Assembly (NCBI GenBank): GCA_007116075.1
Contig: SKJE01000071.1
Coordinates: 1-37,220 of the forward strand
From: Spirochaetia bacterium
Lineage (GTDB): Bacteria > Spirochaetota > Spirochaetia > PWKH01
Reading direction: 5' to 3'
Length of the DNA stretch: 37,220 nucleotides
Part shown: in pieces, positions 8,927-17,906 of the stretch
Layout of the letters: the number at the start of each line of letters is the position of its first letter
Numbering within the stretch: the first letter of the stretch is position 1
Made by a program: the position numbers and the translations under genes
The notes under the pieces: model-generated
Seen by the model: the letters and a program-made list of their open reading frames with translations, nothing else
Told to the model about the DNA's origin: nothing
Database searches by the model: none

Positions 8927-10462
8927 ATGGCACAAAAAGAAATCCTGTCCATGAAGAACATTCAAAAAAGCTTTTCCGGTGTCCATGCCCTCAAGGGGGT
9001 ACATTTTGATCTTCTCCAAGGTGAAATCCATGCATTGGTCGGCGAGAACGGTGCAGGTAAATCTACCCTGATGAATGTACTCACCGGAATTCACCCGAAA
9101 GATTCCGGTGAGATCTACTACTACGACCGCCTGCTGAATCCCAGGGGCCCGAAACATGCCATGGAACTCGGTATCGGTATTATCCATCAGGAACTGAATA
9201 TGATGGACCACCTCACGGTGGCTCAGAATATCTTTATCGGCCGGGAATTTACCAAGCAGAAGGGACTCTTCCTTGATGAGAAGACTTTATACCGGGAAAC
9301 CGAAACACTGTTTAAGCGACTGAATGTAAATATCGATCCCACCGAAACTCTGGGTAAACTGACCATTGGGAAACAGCAGATGGTTGAAATCGCCCGGGCT
9401 GTATCCCACGATCTCCGTATACTCATACTTGATGAGCCCACCGCAGCACTCTCAAATCAGGAGATCAATGACCTGTTCAATATCATGAGGGACCTCGCTT
9501 CGAAGGGAGTGGCAATGATCCATATCTCCCATCGCCTTGAGGAAATCGCCCAGATCACAGACCGGGTGACCGTGCTCAGGGACGGAGCCAACGCCGGCTC
9601 ACGAGTGACCAAGGAAGTAGACCGGCAGGAAATCATCAACATGATGGTGGGCCGGGTTATTTACGAACAGCCGAAGCAGGAGAGTACCGTAAAGAAGAAT
9701 GCCCCGGTGGTACTTAAAGTGACAAACCTCAATGCGGGCAAGATGGTGCAGAATGTCTCCTTCGACTTAAAGCAGGGAGAGATTCTTGGATTTGCCGGCC
9801 TCATAGGAGCCGGTCGAACAGAGACTGCCCGGGCAATATTCGGAGCGGACAAGGTGCTCAGCGGATCCATCCAGATTAAGGGACGGCCGGTACTGATCAA
9901 AACCCCTGAGGACGCGGTGAATCACGGACTGGGCTACCTCTCGGAGGACCGAAAGCGTTACGGGCTCGCTATCAGAATGTCCGTGGCGGACAACATGATT
10001 CTGGCAACCATGGAACAGTTTCAGAAAAGACTGCTTATCAATGCAAAGAAGGTTCAGCAGGAAGCTGATGCGTATATCCAAAAGCTGAGCATCAAGACTC
10101 CTTCAATTAACCAGTTAGTGAGGAATCTCTCCGGAGGAAACCAGCAGAAGGTGGTTATCGCAAAATGGCTGATTAAGAACTGCGATATCCTGATCTTTGA
10201 TGAGCCGACCCGGGGAATTGATGTGGGTGCCAAAAGTGAAATCTATACGCTGATGAATGAGCTTGCCGACCAGGGCAAGTCAATCATCATGATCTCCTCC
10301 GAACTTCCGGAGATCCTGCGTATGAGCGACCGGATTATTGTCATGTGCGAAGGGAGAATTACCGGAGAACTGGACATTAAGGGAGCCACCCAGGAAGAAA
10401 TTATCAAATATGCAACTATGAGAAAAACAGGAGCGCAGGCATATGCAGACAGTGCAGAATGA
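8927..10462 (+). CDS. Sugar ABC transporter ATP-binding protein (RbsA/MglA type, two NBDs)
   Basis: GENGAGKST Walker A, LSGGNQQKVVIAKWL signature, DEPTRGIDVGAK; start set at 8927 after AGAGGA RBS. Confidence 0.95.
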   Translation: MAQKEILSMKNIQKSFSGVHALKGVHFDLLQGEIHALVGENGAGKSTLMNVLTGIHPKDSGEIYYYDRLLNPRGPKHAMELGIGIIHQELNMMDHLTVAQNIFIGREFTKQKGLFLDEKTLYRETETLFKRLNVNIDPTETLGKLTIGKQQMVEIARAVSHDLRILILDEPTAALSNQEINDLFNIMRDLASKGVAMIHISHRLEEIAQITDRVTVLRDGANAGSRVTKEVDRQEIINMMVGRVIYEQPKQESTVKKNAPVVLKVTNLNAGKMVQNVSFDLKQGEILGFAGLIGAGRTETARAIFGADKVLSGSIQIKGRPVLIKTPEDAVNHGLGYLSEDRKRYGLAIRMSVADNMILATMEQFQKRLLINAKKVQQEADAYIQKLSIKTPSINQLVRNLSGGNQQKVVIAKWLIKNCDILIFDEPTRGIDVGAKSEIYTLMNELADQGKSIIMISSELPEILRMSDRIIVMCEGRITGELDIKGATQEEIIKYATMRKTGAQAYADSAE

Positions 10463-11720
10463 TACCAGTCTCAAGACACAGAAGATAACTCTCAATCTCC
10501 AGAAATTGATGGCTCCGGCCGCCCTGGTGATTATCTACATCTTTTTTGGGTTGTTCGGGAGAAACTTCTTTTCCTACTCAACATTCATCAATATCGTGGA
10601 TTCCGCCTACTACATTGGGTTTGCAGCTATCGGGGTTACCTTCGTGATTATTACTGGTGGAATCGACCTTTCTGTTGGAACGGTCATGATGTGCGCCGCA
10701 GTTATCGGGGGAACCGCATACAGAACCTGGGGATGGCCCATGTGGATATCCCTGGTGCTCATTCTGGTTGTCGGTGTCATCTTTGGTATTTTTAACGGCA
10801 TCATGGTCTCCCGGCTGAAATTGCCGCCCTTTATAGCCACCCTCGGAACAATGATGATATCCATGGGAATCGGCTCAATCGTATCGAATGTGCGAAGTGC
10901 GGCCTTCCCGCCGAGAACTGCCCCTGACGGCTGGTTCAAGAATATCTTCAAGTACATCACAGAGAACCATTTTTCCATTCCTACAGGGCTAATTGTCTTG
11001 CTCGGTGTAACCGTCATCGCCCATATTATCCTGACAAGGACAAAGATGGGCCGCTACATCTTTGCCATCGGCAGCAATAAAGAAGCCGCCCGTCTGTCCG
11101 GGGTGAATATCCAGAAATGGGAGATGATGGCCTATGTGGTTGCCGGAACAACTGCAGGTATCGGAGGTATCTCCTTTGCAGCGGTTTATACCACCATCAT
11201 GCCGGCCCAGGGCCAAGGCTTTGAGCTTTTCGCCATTGCCGGTGCTGTTATCGGTGGAACCTCCCTGGCCGGCGGAGTCGGCTCAGTATTCGGCACCCTC
11301 ATTGGTGTGTTTATTATGGCCGTCCTCCGTTCAGGACTGCCCTCTATGGATCTGCAGGCCCACTATCAGACCTTCTTTACGGGTGTTGTGGTCATCGGTG
11401 CGGTGCTGCTGGATATGTACCGGAATAAGAAGGCTACCGAAGTGAAGCTGATAACCCCTGCGGATCTGTACAAACAGACAATGACCAAGAAAATCTCCGA
11501 GCTGAAACTTGAACAGCGCCAGGCTCAAAAAGCCGGCGATACCGCCAGGGCAAACACACTCTCCGCGCAGCTCAAGGATCTGCAGAGGGAGATGAAGAAG
11601 ACCTTTACGGACATGAAAGCGAAGGAAAAGAGAGAGCTTGAACGGACCCATGCTGAAGAGCGTGCAGCTGAAAAAGAATTCCAGGAGATGCTCAAAAAAG
11701 AGAGCAGCTCCTTGAAGTAA
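10443..11720 (+). CDS. Sugar ABC transporter permease (RbsC/MglC type) with charged C-terminal extension
   Basis: VTFVIITGGIDLSVGTVM...GRYIFAIGSNKEAARLSGVN...GGTSLAGGVGSVFGTLIGVFIMAVLRSGL; extra roughly 80-residue charged tail. Confidence 0.93.
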   Translation: MQTVQNDTSLKTQKITLNLQKLMAPAALVIIYIFFGLFGRNFFSYSTFINIVDSAYYIGFAAIGVTFVIITGGIDLSVGTVMMCAAVIGGTAYRTWGWPMWISLVLILVVGVIFGIFNGIMVSRLKLPPFIATLGTMMISMGIGSIVSNVRSAAFPPRTAPDGWFKNIFKYITENHFSIPTGLIVLLGVTVIAHIILTRTKMGRYIFAIGSNKEAARLSGVNIQKWEMMAYVVAGTTAGIGGISFAAVYTTIMPAQGQGFELFAIAGAVIGGTSLAGGVGSVFGTLIGVFIMAVLRSGLPSMDLQAHYQTFFTGVVVIGAVLLDMYRNKKATEVKLITPADLYKQTMTKKISELKLEQRQAQKAGDTARANTLSAQLKDLQREMKKTFTDMKAKEKRELERTHAEERAAEKEFQEMLKKESSSLK

Positions 11721-11760
11721 ATCAAACCCTTAACGGGGGAAACACATACAGGAGGTATGT

Positions 11761-12858
11761 ATGAAGACTAATCGAATTTTTATCGTACTGCTGAGCCTGG
11801 TACTGCTTGCGGCATTTGTAATGCCTATAGCAGCCCAGGGACGTGGTGAGGCTAAACCGTATATCGCGGTGGTATCAAAGGGAGAACAGCATGACTTCTG
11901 GCAGACTGTAAAGCTTGGAGCTGAAGCAGCAGCTGAGGAGTACGGTGTGGACATTACCTTTGAGGGACCTCCCTCAGAGAGCGATGTACAGATTCAGGTT
12001 GAAATGTTCAACAGCGCTCTTGCAAAGAATCCCGTAGCAATTGCCCTGGCAGCACTGAATACTGAGTCTGTCATTGACCAGCTTTCTGAAGCGCAGCGGC
12101 GCGGAATCCCTGTAGTCGGATTTGACTCAGGTGTACCTGAAGCTCCCGAAGGATCTATTGTTGCCAATGCTTCCACCAACAACTATGCTGCCGCCGGTAT
12201 GGCCGCAGAGAAGATGTTTGATGAACTGAAGGACAAGATCGATGCAGCAACCTCATCAAATCCTGTGAAGATTGTAGTGATGAACCAGGACGCTTCCGGT
12301 GAATCCCTGCTGAGCCGCGGTCGCGGATTCCGGGACAGAATCGTTGAACTGGTAGCTGAAGAAACAAGACATTCACGGAATAATATCCGCGTCATGGGCA
12401 ACCCTGCATACATTGCCAGTGATTCACCAACCGGTGGAAATGTAGTGTTTATCGAGATGGTAGTACCCGCCTCTGCAGCAGAGCAGGATACCACTGCAGC
12501 AGCACAGAACGTACTCAACAAGGTTCGGGAAGACAATATCCTGGGACTGTTCCTCTCTAATGAAGCAACTGTAAAGGGTATTCTCGCTGCAACCAACGAC
12601 GGAACCACCCTCGGATCAACCTACCAGGACCTCGAAGTGGTCGGGTTTGATGCCGGTCTTGCACAGAAGAACGCTGTCCGCGCAGGCTACTTCCTCGGAT
12701 CAATTACCCAGGATCCCTTTATGATCGGTTTCCGGGCTGTTGAGCTTTCGTCAAAGGCATATCGGGGCGAGCCGGTTGCTGATATTGACACAGGCGCCAA
12801 ATTCTATGACTCTTCCAACATGGATGAAGCTGACATTGCACGCCTATTGTATGATTGA
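11761..12858 (+). CDS. Secreted sugar ABC transporter substrate-binding protein (RbsB/MglB-like)
   Basis: AGGAGGTATGT RBS, cleavable-looking signal peptide ending AAQG; type-I PBP with DFWQTVKLGAEAAAEEYG, VVGFDSG, VVGFDAG. Confidence 0.93.
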   Translation: MKTNRIFIVLLSLVLLAAFVMPIAAQGRGEAKPYIAVVSKGEQHDFWQTVKLGAEAAAEEYGVDITFEGPPSESDVQIQVEMFNSALAKNPVAIALAALNTESVIDQLSEAQRRGIPVVGFDSGVPEAPEGSIVANASTNNYAAAGMAAEKMFDELKDKIDAATSSNPVKIVVMNQDASGESLLSRGRGFRDRIVELVAEETRHSRNNIRVMGNPAYIASDSPTGGNVVFIEMVVPASAAEQDTTAAAQNVLNKVREDNILGLFLSNEATVKGILAATNDGTTLGSTYQDLEVVGFDAGLAQKNAVRAGYFLGSITQDPFMIGFRAVELSSKAYRGEPVADIDTGAKFYDSSNMDEADIARLLYD

Positions 12859-12881
12859 TCTCGTCTGAAATGAGTATACCT

Positions 12882-12916
12882 GCGGCCCGCCAAAATGTTA
12901 CGGCGGGCCGCTTTTT
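12882..12916 (+). terminator. Rho-independent terminator
   Basis: Perfect 10-bp stem GCGGCCCGCC / GGCGGGCCGC (12882-12891/12902-12911) followed by TTTTT. Confidence 0.92.
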
Positions 12917-12995
12917 ATATCTCCTCCAGAATTTTTAATTCGACTTTACTGGCGTTTCACACAATTTTCGGGTACACTACCTTTTGAGGTACTGC

Positions 12996-13700
12996 ATGAA
13001 TACCTATGTGTTAATCACCCTGCTCGTGATTGCCGGACCCTTCCTGCTCTCCTTCGATAAAAAAGTTTCCTTCTGGAAACATTGGCGAGGTGTGCTTCTG
13101 GCCACCCTCCCGGTGAGCACCATATACATCATATGGGATATCCTGGTAACCCGCAGAGGTGACTGGTGGTTCAATCCTCAGTATGCCGGAGATGAGAAAC
13201 TGTTCGGCCTGCCTCCCGGTGAGTGGCTCTTTTTTATTACCGTTCCCTATGCATGCATCTTTATCTACGAGGTTGTCAGGGCATATTTCCCCAGAAGGAT
13301 CTATAAAAGTCACGAACAGAAGACGCCAAAACTGGTCATCGATGCTGCCGCAGCAGCGGTCCTGCTGTCAATTTCTTTCATGATTATTTTTTCTCACCTT
13401 GACTACTCGTTTCTGACCCTGCTTGCATTTATAACATGGATTCTTGTAACCCTCCTCTGGAATCCCTGGCTCTTCCGTGATTCCCACACCCTCTGGTTTA
13501 TGCTGCTTTCACAAGTAGCATTTCTCCTGATCAATGGAATTCTTACAGGACTACCTATTGTGCTCTATAATCCCGATGCTATCTGGGGAGTTCGTATTAT
13601 CACCATCCCCCTGGAGGATCTCTTCTATAATATCTCCTTCCTGGGGCTGATACAAAACGTTTATGTAAGGGTAGAAGGGTATGGCATCAGCAGGTCATAA
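12996..13700 (+). CDS. Lycopene beta-cyclase, fused CrtYc-CrtYd (heterodimeric/fungal-type domain) family
   Basis: Integral membrane protein with IWDILVTRRGDWWFNP...GLPPGEWLFFITVPYACIFIYE (first domain) and VRIITIPLEDLFYNISFL (second domain). Start set at ATG 12996. Confidence 0.88.
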   Translation: MNTYVLITLLVIAGPFLLSFDKKVSFWKHWRGVLLATLPVSTIYIIWDILVTRRGDWWFNPQYAGDEKLFGLPPGEWLFFITVPYACIFIYEVVRAYFPRRIYKSHEQKTPKLVIDAAAAAVLLSISFMIIFSHLDYSFLTLLAFITWILVTLLWNPWLFRDSHTLWFMLLSQVAFLLINGILTGLPIVLYNPDAIWGVRIITIPLEDLFYNISFLGLIQNVYVRVEGYGISRS

Positions 13701-15165
13701 TGCGGTAGTTATCGGGGGCGGGCTCGGAGGGCTCGCTGCAGCAGTGCATCTTGCTTCCGCAGGACGTCATGTGACGCTCCTGGAACAGTCATCACAGCTT
13801 GGAGGCAAAGCAGGTACCAAAACCGTCGATGGATACCGTTTTGATACCGGACCATCCCTCCTGACTATGCCGCATGTCTTTGATGAACTCTTCTCAAGTG
13901 TCGGCAGATCCCGCAGCGATTATATCACATTTGTCCCCCTCTCTCCCCTCACGGGATACTGGTTCCATGACGGAACCTTCCTGAGATCAGATACTATTGA
14001 ACCCTTTGTCAGCACCCTGGAGGAACAGCTTGGGGTCCCTTCCTATGAGAGCCGGGCATTTTTTTCCTATGCCCGGCGGCTCTATGAACAGGCTGGCACA
14101 GTTTTTCTTAACCATTCACTCCATGAGTGGTCCACATACCGGTCCGCCAGGGTGCTCTCATCACTGCTGCGCATATGGCAGATTGATCCCATGCGCACCA
14201 TGGAGCAGGGAATCCGCCGGTATACTTCCAGCCCCCAAGCATTGCAGCTGTTCTGCAGGTATGCCACCTATAACGGGTCAGATCCGTACCAAGCCCCGGC
14301 TACACTGAACAACATCGCCTATGTGGAGCACGGCCTCGGAGGATATGCCGTCAAGGGCGGTATATACCAGATCGTCAAGGGTCTTGAAACCCTGCTTAAG
14401 GAGCTGGGAGTTACCATCAGGCTCAACAGCCGGGTGGATGAAATCACCACAGTAAAGGGCCGGGTCACCGGTGTGCTATGCGGCAAGGAGGAGATCCCGG
14501 CTTCTGTGGTGATCTCAGATGTCGATGTGCTCACCCTGTATACCGACCTTCTGAAGGATTCTGATGCCCCCCTGGCAAAACGGTATCGCAGGCTCTCTCC
14601 ATCAACGTCCGGAGTGGTGTTTTTCTGGGGCATGGATCGAGTGTTTTCAGATATGGGAGTACATTCAATCTTTTTTTCCAAAGACTATCAGAAGGAGTGC
14701 TACCGGATTCACCGGGAAGCCCAGATTCCTGAGGATCCCACGGTGTATGTGAATATCACCTCGAAGGTAACCCCTTCGGATGCTCCGCCGGGAGGAGAAA
14801 ACTGGTTTGTCCTGGTCAATACACCACCGGATGACGGACGAAGATGGGATGTTGAGGCTCCCCAGCTTCGCAGGCATGTGATCTCTCGAATATCCCGGGA
14901 AGTCGGGTTGGATATCACGCCCCATATCCGCAGTGAATCCCTGCTGACACCGGCAGATATCGCCCGGGAGACCGGCAGCTGGCGGGGCAGTCTCTACGGC
15001 ATCTCATCCAACTCCCGGGCTGCGGCATTCATGCGCCATCCAAACCGGTCCCGCCGATATCGGGGTCTCTATCTCTGCGGAGGAAGCGTACATCCCGGAG
15101 GGGGGATGCCCCTCGCCCTGCTCTCAGGAAAGATTGCCGCCCAGCTTGCCGGCAGGTACAGTTAG
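13681..15165 (+). CDS. crtI: Phytoene desaturase, CrtI family
   Basis: VVIGGGLGGLAAAVHLASAGRHVTLLEQSSQLGGKAGT N-terminus; C-terminal LYLCGGSVHPGGGMPLALLSGKIAA; overlaps the cyclase gene by 20 bp. Confidence 0.95.
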   Translation: MASAGHNAVVIGGGLGGLAAAVHLASAGRHVTLLEQSSQLGGKAGTKTVDGYRFDTGPSLLTMPHVFDELFSSVGRSRSDYITFVPLSPLTGYWFHDGTFLRSDTIEPFVSTLEEQLGVPSYESRAFFSYARRLYEQAGTVFLNHSLHEWSTYRSARVLSSLLRIWQIDPMRTMEQGIRRYTSSPQALQLFCRYATYNGSDPYQAPATLNNIAYVEHGLGGYAVKGGIYQIVKGLETLLKELGVTIRLNSRVDEITTVKGRVTGVLCGKEEIPASVVISDVDVLTLYTDLLKDSDAPLAKRYRRLSPSTSGVVFFWGMDRVFSDMGVHSIFFSKDYQKECYRIHREAQIPEDPTVYVNITSKVTPSDAPPGGENWFVLVNTPPDDGRRWDVEAPQLRRHVISRISREVGLDITPHIRSESLLTPADIARETGSWRGSLYGISSNSRAAAFMRHPNRSRRYRGLYLCGGSVHPGGGMPLALLSGKIAAQLAGRYS

Positions 15166-15701
15166 CCTGAGCGACTGCGTTTCTTGGCCAGTTGGCCCTG
15201 CATCATCTCCCTGATATCCCGGTCCACAGCCTCCTGGTTCTCCGGGTGATAGTACCTCGGAGCCCAGAGAAAGTTGAAGCTCACCGCATCTTCACGGGTT
15301 ACTGCCGCGTGGTGGAGCCTATGGGCATTTATGATCCGTCTGAGATAGGGATGCTTCGGGTTGAGGCGCAGGCGTTTAATTCGTCGATGAAACATGATCT
15401 CATGAAAGAGGATGTACCCGACTCCGTAGAGGGTCGTACCCGCACCTGCTGCAACCATCAGGCTCTGTCCCAAAAGCAGTCCATTATAGATCAATAAAAA
15501 GGATATGAGAGCAAAGAAAAGCGCATAGGCATCGTTTTTCTCGAAGGTATGATTTTTACGGTTGTGGTGATCCTCATGGAGATACCAACCGATCCCGTGC
15601 ATCACATATGTATGCAGCAGGCCGGCGACCCCCTCCATTGCAAGGGCGAAGACCAGCACAACCGCACTATGTAAAACGATACTGACCAATGTCTGATTCA
15701 T
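15162..15701 (-). CDS. crtZ: Beta-carotene hydroxylase, CrtZ-like (fatty acid hydroxylase superfamily)
   Basis: His-rich motifs HTYVMHGIGWYLHEDHHNRKNHTFEKND, HEIMFHRR and INAHRLHHAAVTREDAVSFNFLWAP. Confidence 0.87.
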   Translation of the reverse strand: MNQTLVSIVLHSAVVLVFALAMEGVAGLLHTYVMHGIGWYLHEDHHNRKNHTFEKNDAYALFFALISFLLIYNGLLLGQSLMVAAGAGTTLYGVGYILFHEIMFHRRIKRLRLNPKHPYLRRIINAHRLHHAAVTREDAVSFNFLWAPRYYHPENQEAVDRDIREMMQGQLAKKRSRSG

Positions 15702-15765
15702 ATTTAATAAGTATGATCATATCCTCCGGCACAGTCAAGAAAGATTTGTACCGGGGGGTGCAGCT

Positions 15766-16446
15766 TTAATGAGATGTTTTCCTGTTCCGGGTATACCGAA
15801 ATTCTCTCTTATGATCGGCGTAATACCCCTGAAGAGATTCAGGCATGAGATCGGCCAAATGGACCATCATCTCATCGGTAACCTCCTGACGAATATCATT
15901 GGTAATTCGTCCCGGAGGGGGGATCACATCAAAGGGAATTCCCACTTTGATAGTAATGGGAGTACGCCTCAACCTCCTGATATTCCGGGGAAATGCTTCG
16001 AACCCCATAGTGACCACGGGGATCACCGGGACCTGCTCACGAAGGGAAAAATAGGCGGTCCCCGCCTTCCCCTTCTTGAGTTTCCCCTCTTTGCTCCGGG
16101 TTCCCTCCGGCGCAAGGCAGAGAAAATCTCCCTCTTTCAGAACCTTGAAGCATTGGTCCATAGCCTTCCGGTCCAGCATACCCCGGTCAACCGGGATGGA
16201 CTTCCAGGTCTCCATCATGATCCGGGTAAACCAGTTATTCCAGAGCTGCCGTTTTGCCAGGGCGATGGTTCGTCTCGGCCGAAGGTAGACATAGAGAAAG
16301 GGTCCCTCAAAGACAGATACGTGGTTAGTGATCAGCAGCATCGGTCCCTTCAGGGGAACCTGCTTCAGTGCTGAGGGATCAAACCGGAACAGAGTTCTCA
16401 GTATCCCCCGGATGATAAAGTTTATTATGGATTCTCGAATGCTCAT
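15766..16446 (-). CDS. 1-acyl-sn-glycerol-3-phosphate acyltransferase (PlsC family)
   Basis: LLITNHVSVFEGPF (HX4E variant of the HX4D motif) and FLCLAPEGTRSKEGKLKKGKAGTAYFS. Confidence 0.9.
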   Translation of the reverse strand: MSIRESIINFIIRGILRTLFRFDPSALKQVPLKGPMLLITNHVSVFEGPFLYVYLRPRRTIALAKRQLWNNWFTRIMMETWKSIPVDRGMLDRKAMDQCFKVLKEGDFLCLAPEGTRSKEGKLKKGKAGTAYFSLREQVPVIPVVTMGFEAFPRNIRRLRRTPITIKVGIPFDVIPPPGRITNDIRQEVTDEMMVHLADLMPESLQGYYADHKREFRYTRNRKTSH

Positions 16447-16521
16447 GGACAGAATGTATCAGGAGACGGGGGAAAAGGGAAGATGCTTCTCCAAGGGTTC
16501 GTATATTGGTATACTGCACGA

Positions 16522-17421
16522 ATGACACTGACTCAATTCAACCGGATCGTAGAGATTCGGACAAAAGTCATCAGCATGGGCACATTTCTCTGCGGTAGTA
16601 CCTTTGCGGCCGTGATGACCGGGAGCTTCTCATGGATACGTTTTGTGCTCATGGGGTGTGCGGTGCTTCTAGTTGATATGGGAACCACCGGGTTCAACAG
16701 TTACTTTGACTACCTCAACGGGACCGATAACAGGCATCTCAACCTTGAACGGGACAAGGTTCTTGTCCATGAGGGTGTGAGTCCCCATCTCGCCCTGGTG
16801 ATATCCCTGGGGCTCTTCGGTGCCGCAGCTTTACTCGGTCTGGTGCTGGCCTGGATGACCAGTTGGACTATCCTTGTCGCAGGGGCGGCCTCCATGGGTG
16901 TCGGTTTCTTTTATACCGGCGGGCCCAGGCCAATCTCCCGGACCCCCTTTGGGGAACTCTTTGCCGGAGGGTTTCTCGGCACCCTGCTGTTCAGTCTCTC
17001 ATATTATATTCAGGCTTCAACCTTTTCAATCAGGATATTCGCCGCTTCCCTACCCTTCTGGATCCTGATTGGGATGATTCTGACGGTCAACAACACCTGC
17101 GATCTTGATGCCGATAGGCAGGCGGGCAGACGAACCCTCTCCATACTGGCAGGGTTGAAGGGCTCTATCCTGATACTCAAAGCCGAACTCGCCTCAGCCT
17201 ATATAATATCCTTTGCCCTTGTGATTTTGGAGATATACCCTTTCTGGGTGCTGCCCTTTCTTATCCTATCACTCATGCTCGCCTTCCGGGAATGGACAGT
17301 CCTGGAGACCAGGGGTCTGACCCTGGCCACAAAGGGAGCTTCCATGGGCAGTATTTCCTTGATCTTCACAAGTTTCTCCTTAAGCCTGCTGCTGGGGTTG
17401 CTGCTTACGTTGCTGTTCTAG
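16522..17421 (+). CDS. UbiA-superfamily prenyltransferase, MenA-like
   Basis: Polytopic; FNSYFDYLNGTDNRH (variant first Asp motif) and VNNTCDLDADRQAGRRTLSILAG (second). Start placed at ATG 16522. Confidence 0.85.
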   Translation: MTLTQFNRIVEIRTKVISMGTFLCGSTFAAVMTGSFSWIRFVLMGCAVLLVDMGTTGFNSYFDYLNGTDNRHLNLERDKVLVHEGVSPHLALVISLGLFGAAALLGLVLAWMTSWTILVAGAASMGVGFFYTGGPRPISRTPFGELFAGGFLGTLLFSLSYYIQASTFSIRIFAASLPFWILIGMILTVNNTCDLDADRQAGRRTLSILAGLKGSILILKAELASAYIISFALVILEIYPFWVLPFLILSLMLAFREWTVLETRGLTLATKGASMGSISLIFTSFSLSLLLGLLLTLLF

Positions 17422-17780
17422 TCATCCTCATAGAGCTCGTGGATTTCATCCCACGCCTCAGGACTGTCCAGGCGGAGCCGGGCAAGCAGGTCATAGTAGT
17501 ACAGCAGCAGGTTTACCTGTGTGTTCCTAATCTTCTGGGGATCCTTGCTGAATCCGCCGGCCTTCTCAAGTAGGTATGCATCATCCAGGTTGAGGGTTTT
17601 ATCGAGTTCCTTTTCGAGTTTTGCACGGTCCATACTGAGAAAACCCTTAACAGGAAGCAGGAATGCGGGAGTAAAACTTCTCCGTTCGAGATGCTCCCGG
17701 GTCACTGCAATTGCTTCAGGACCGACGTCCTCGGAGAGGGTATCGAGCTGATGCTTCATTTCTTCTCTTGATTCTACCAT
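17418..17780 (-). CDS. Conserved-looking hypothetical protein (about 120 aa)
   Basis: ORF on the minus strand; Met at 17780 (MVESREEMKHQLDTL...) preceded by GGAGTC in the minus-strand leader; stop overlaps the convergent UbiA-family stop. Confidence 0.6.
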   Translation of the reverse strand: MVESREEMKHQLDTLSEDVGPEAIAVTREHLERRSFTPAFLLPVKGFLSMDRAKLEKELDKTLNLDDAYLLEKAGGFSKDPQKIRNTQVNLLLYYYDLLARLRLDSPEAWDEIHELYEDD

Positions 17781-17906
17781 GGTTGACTCCTTATCAGTGT
17801 TGATCCATCCTAACAAGTGAGGGCATCGAGGGCAAGTAAGAAAACGCCCCAAAGGAGCGCTTTTTGTGGTACAGTATCATATACTAACGTGCAACGGAAA
17901 TGTACC

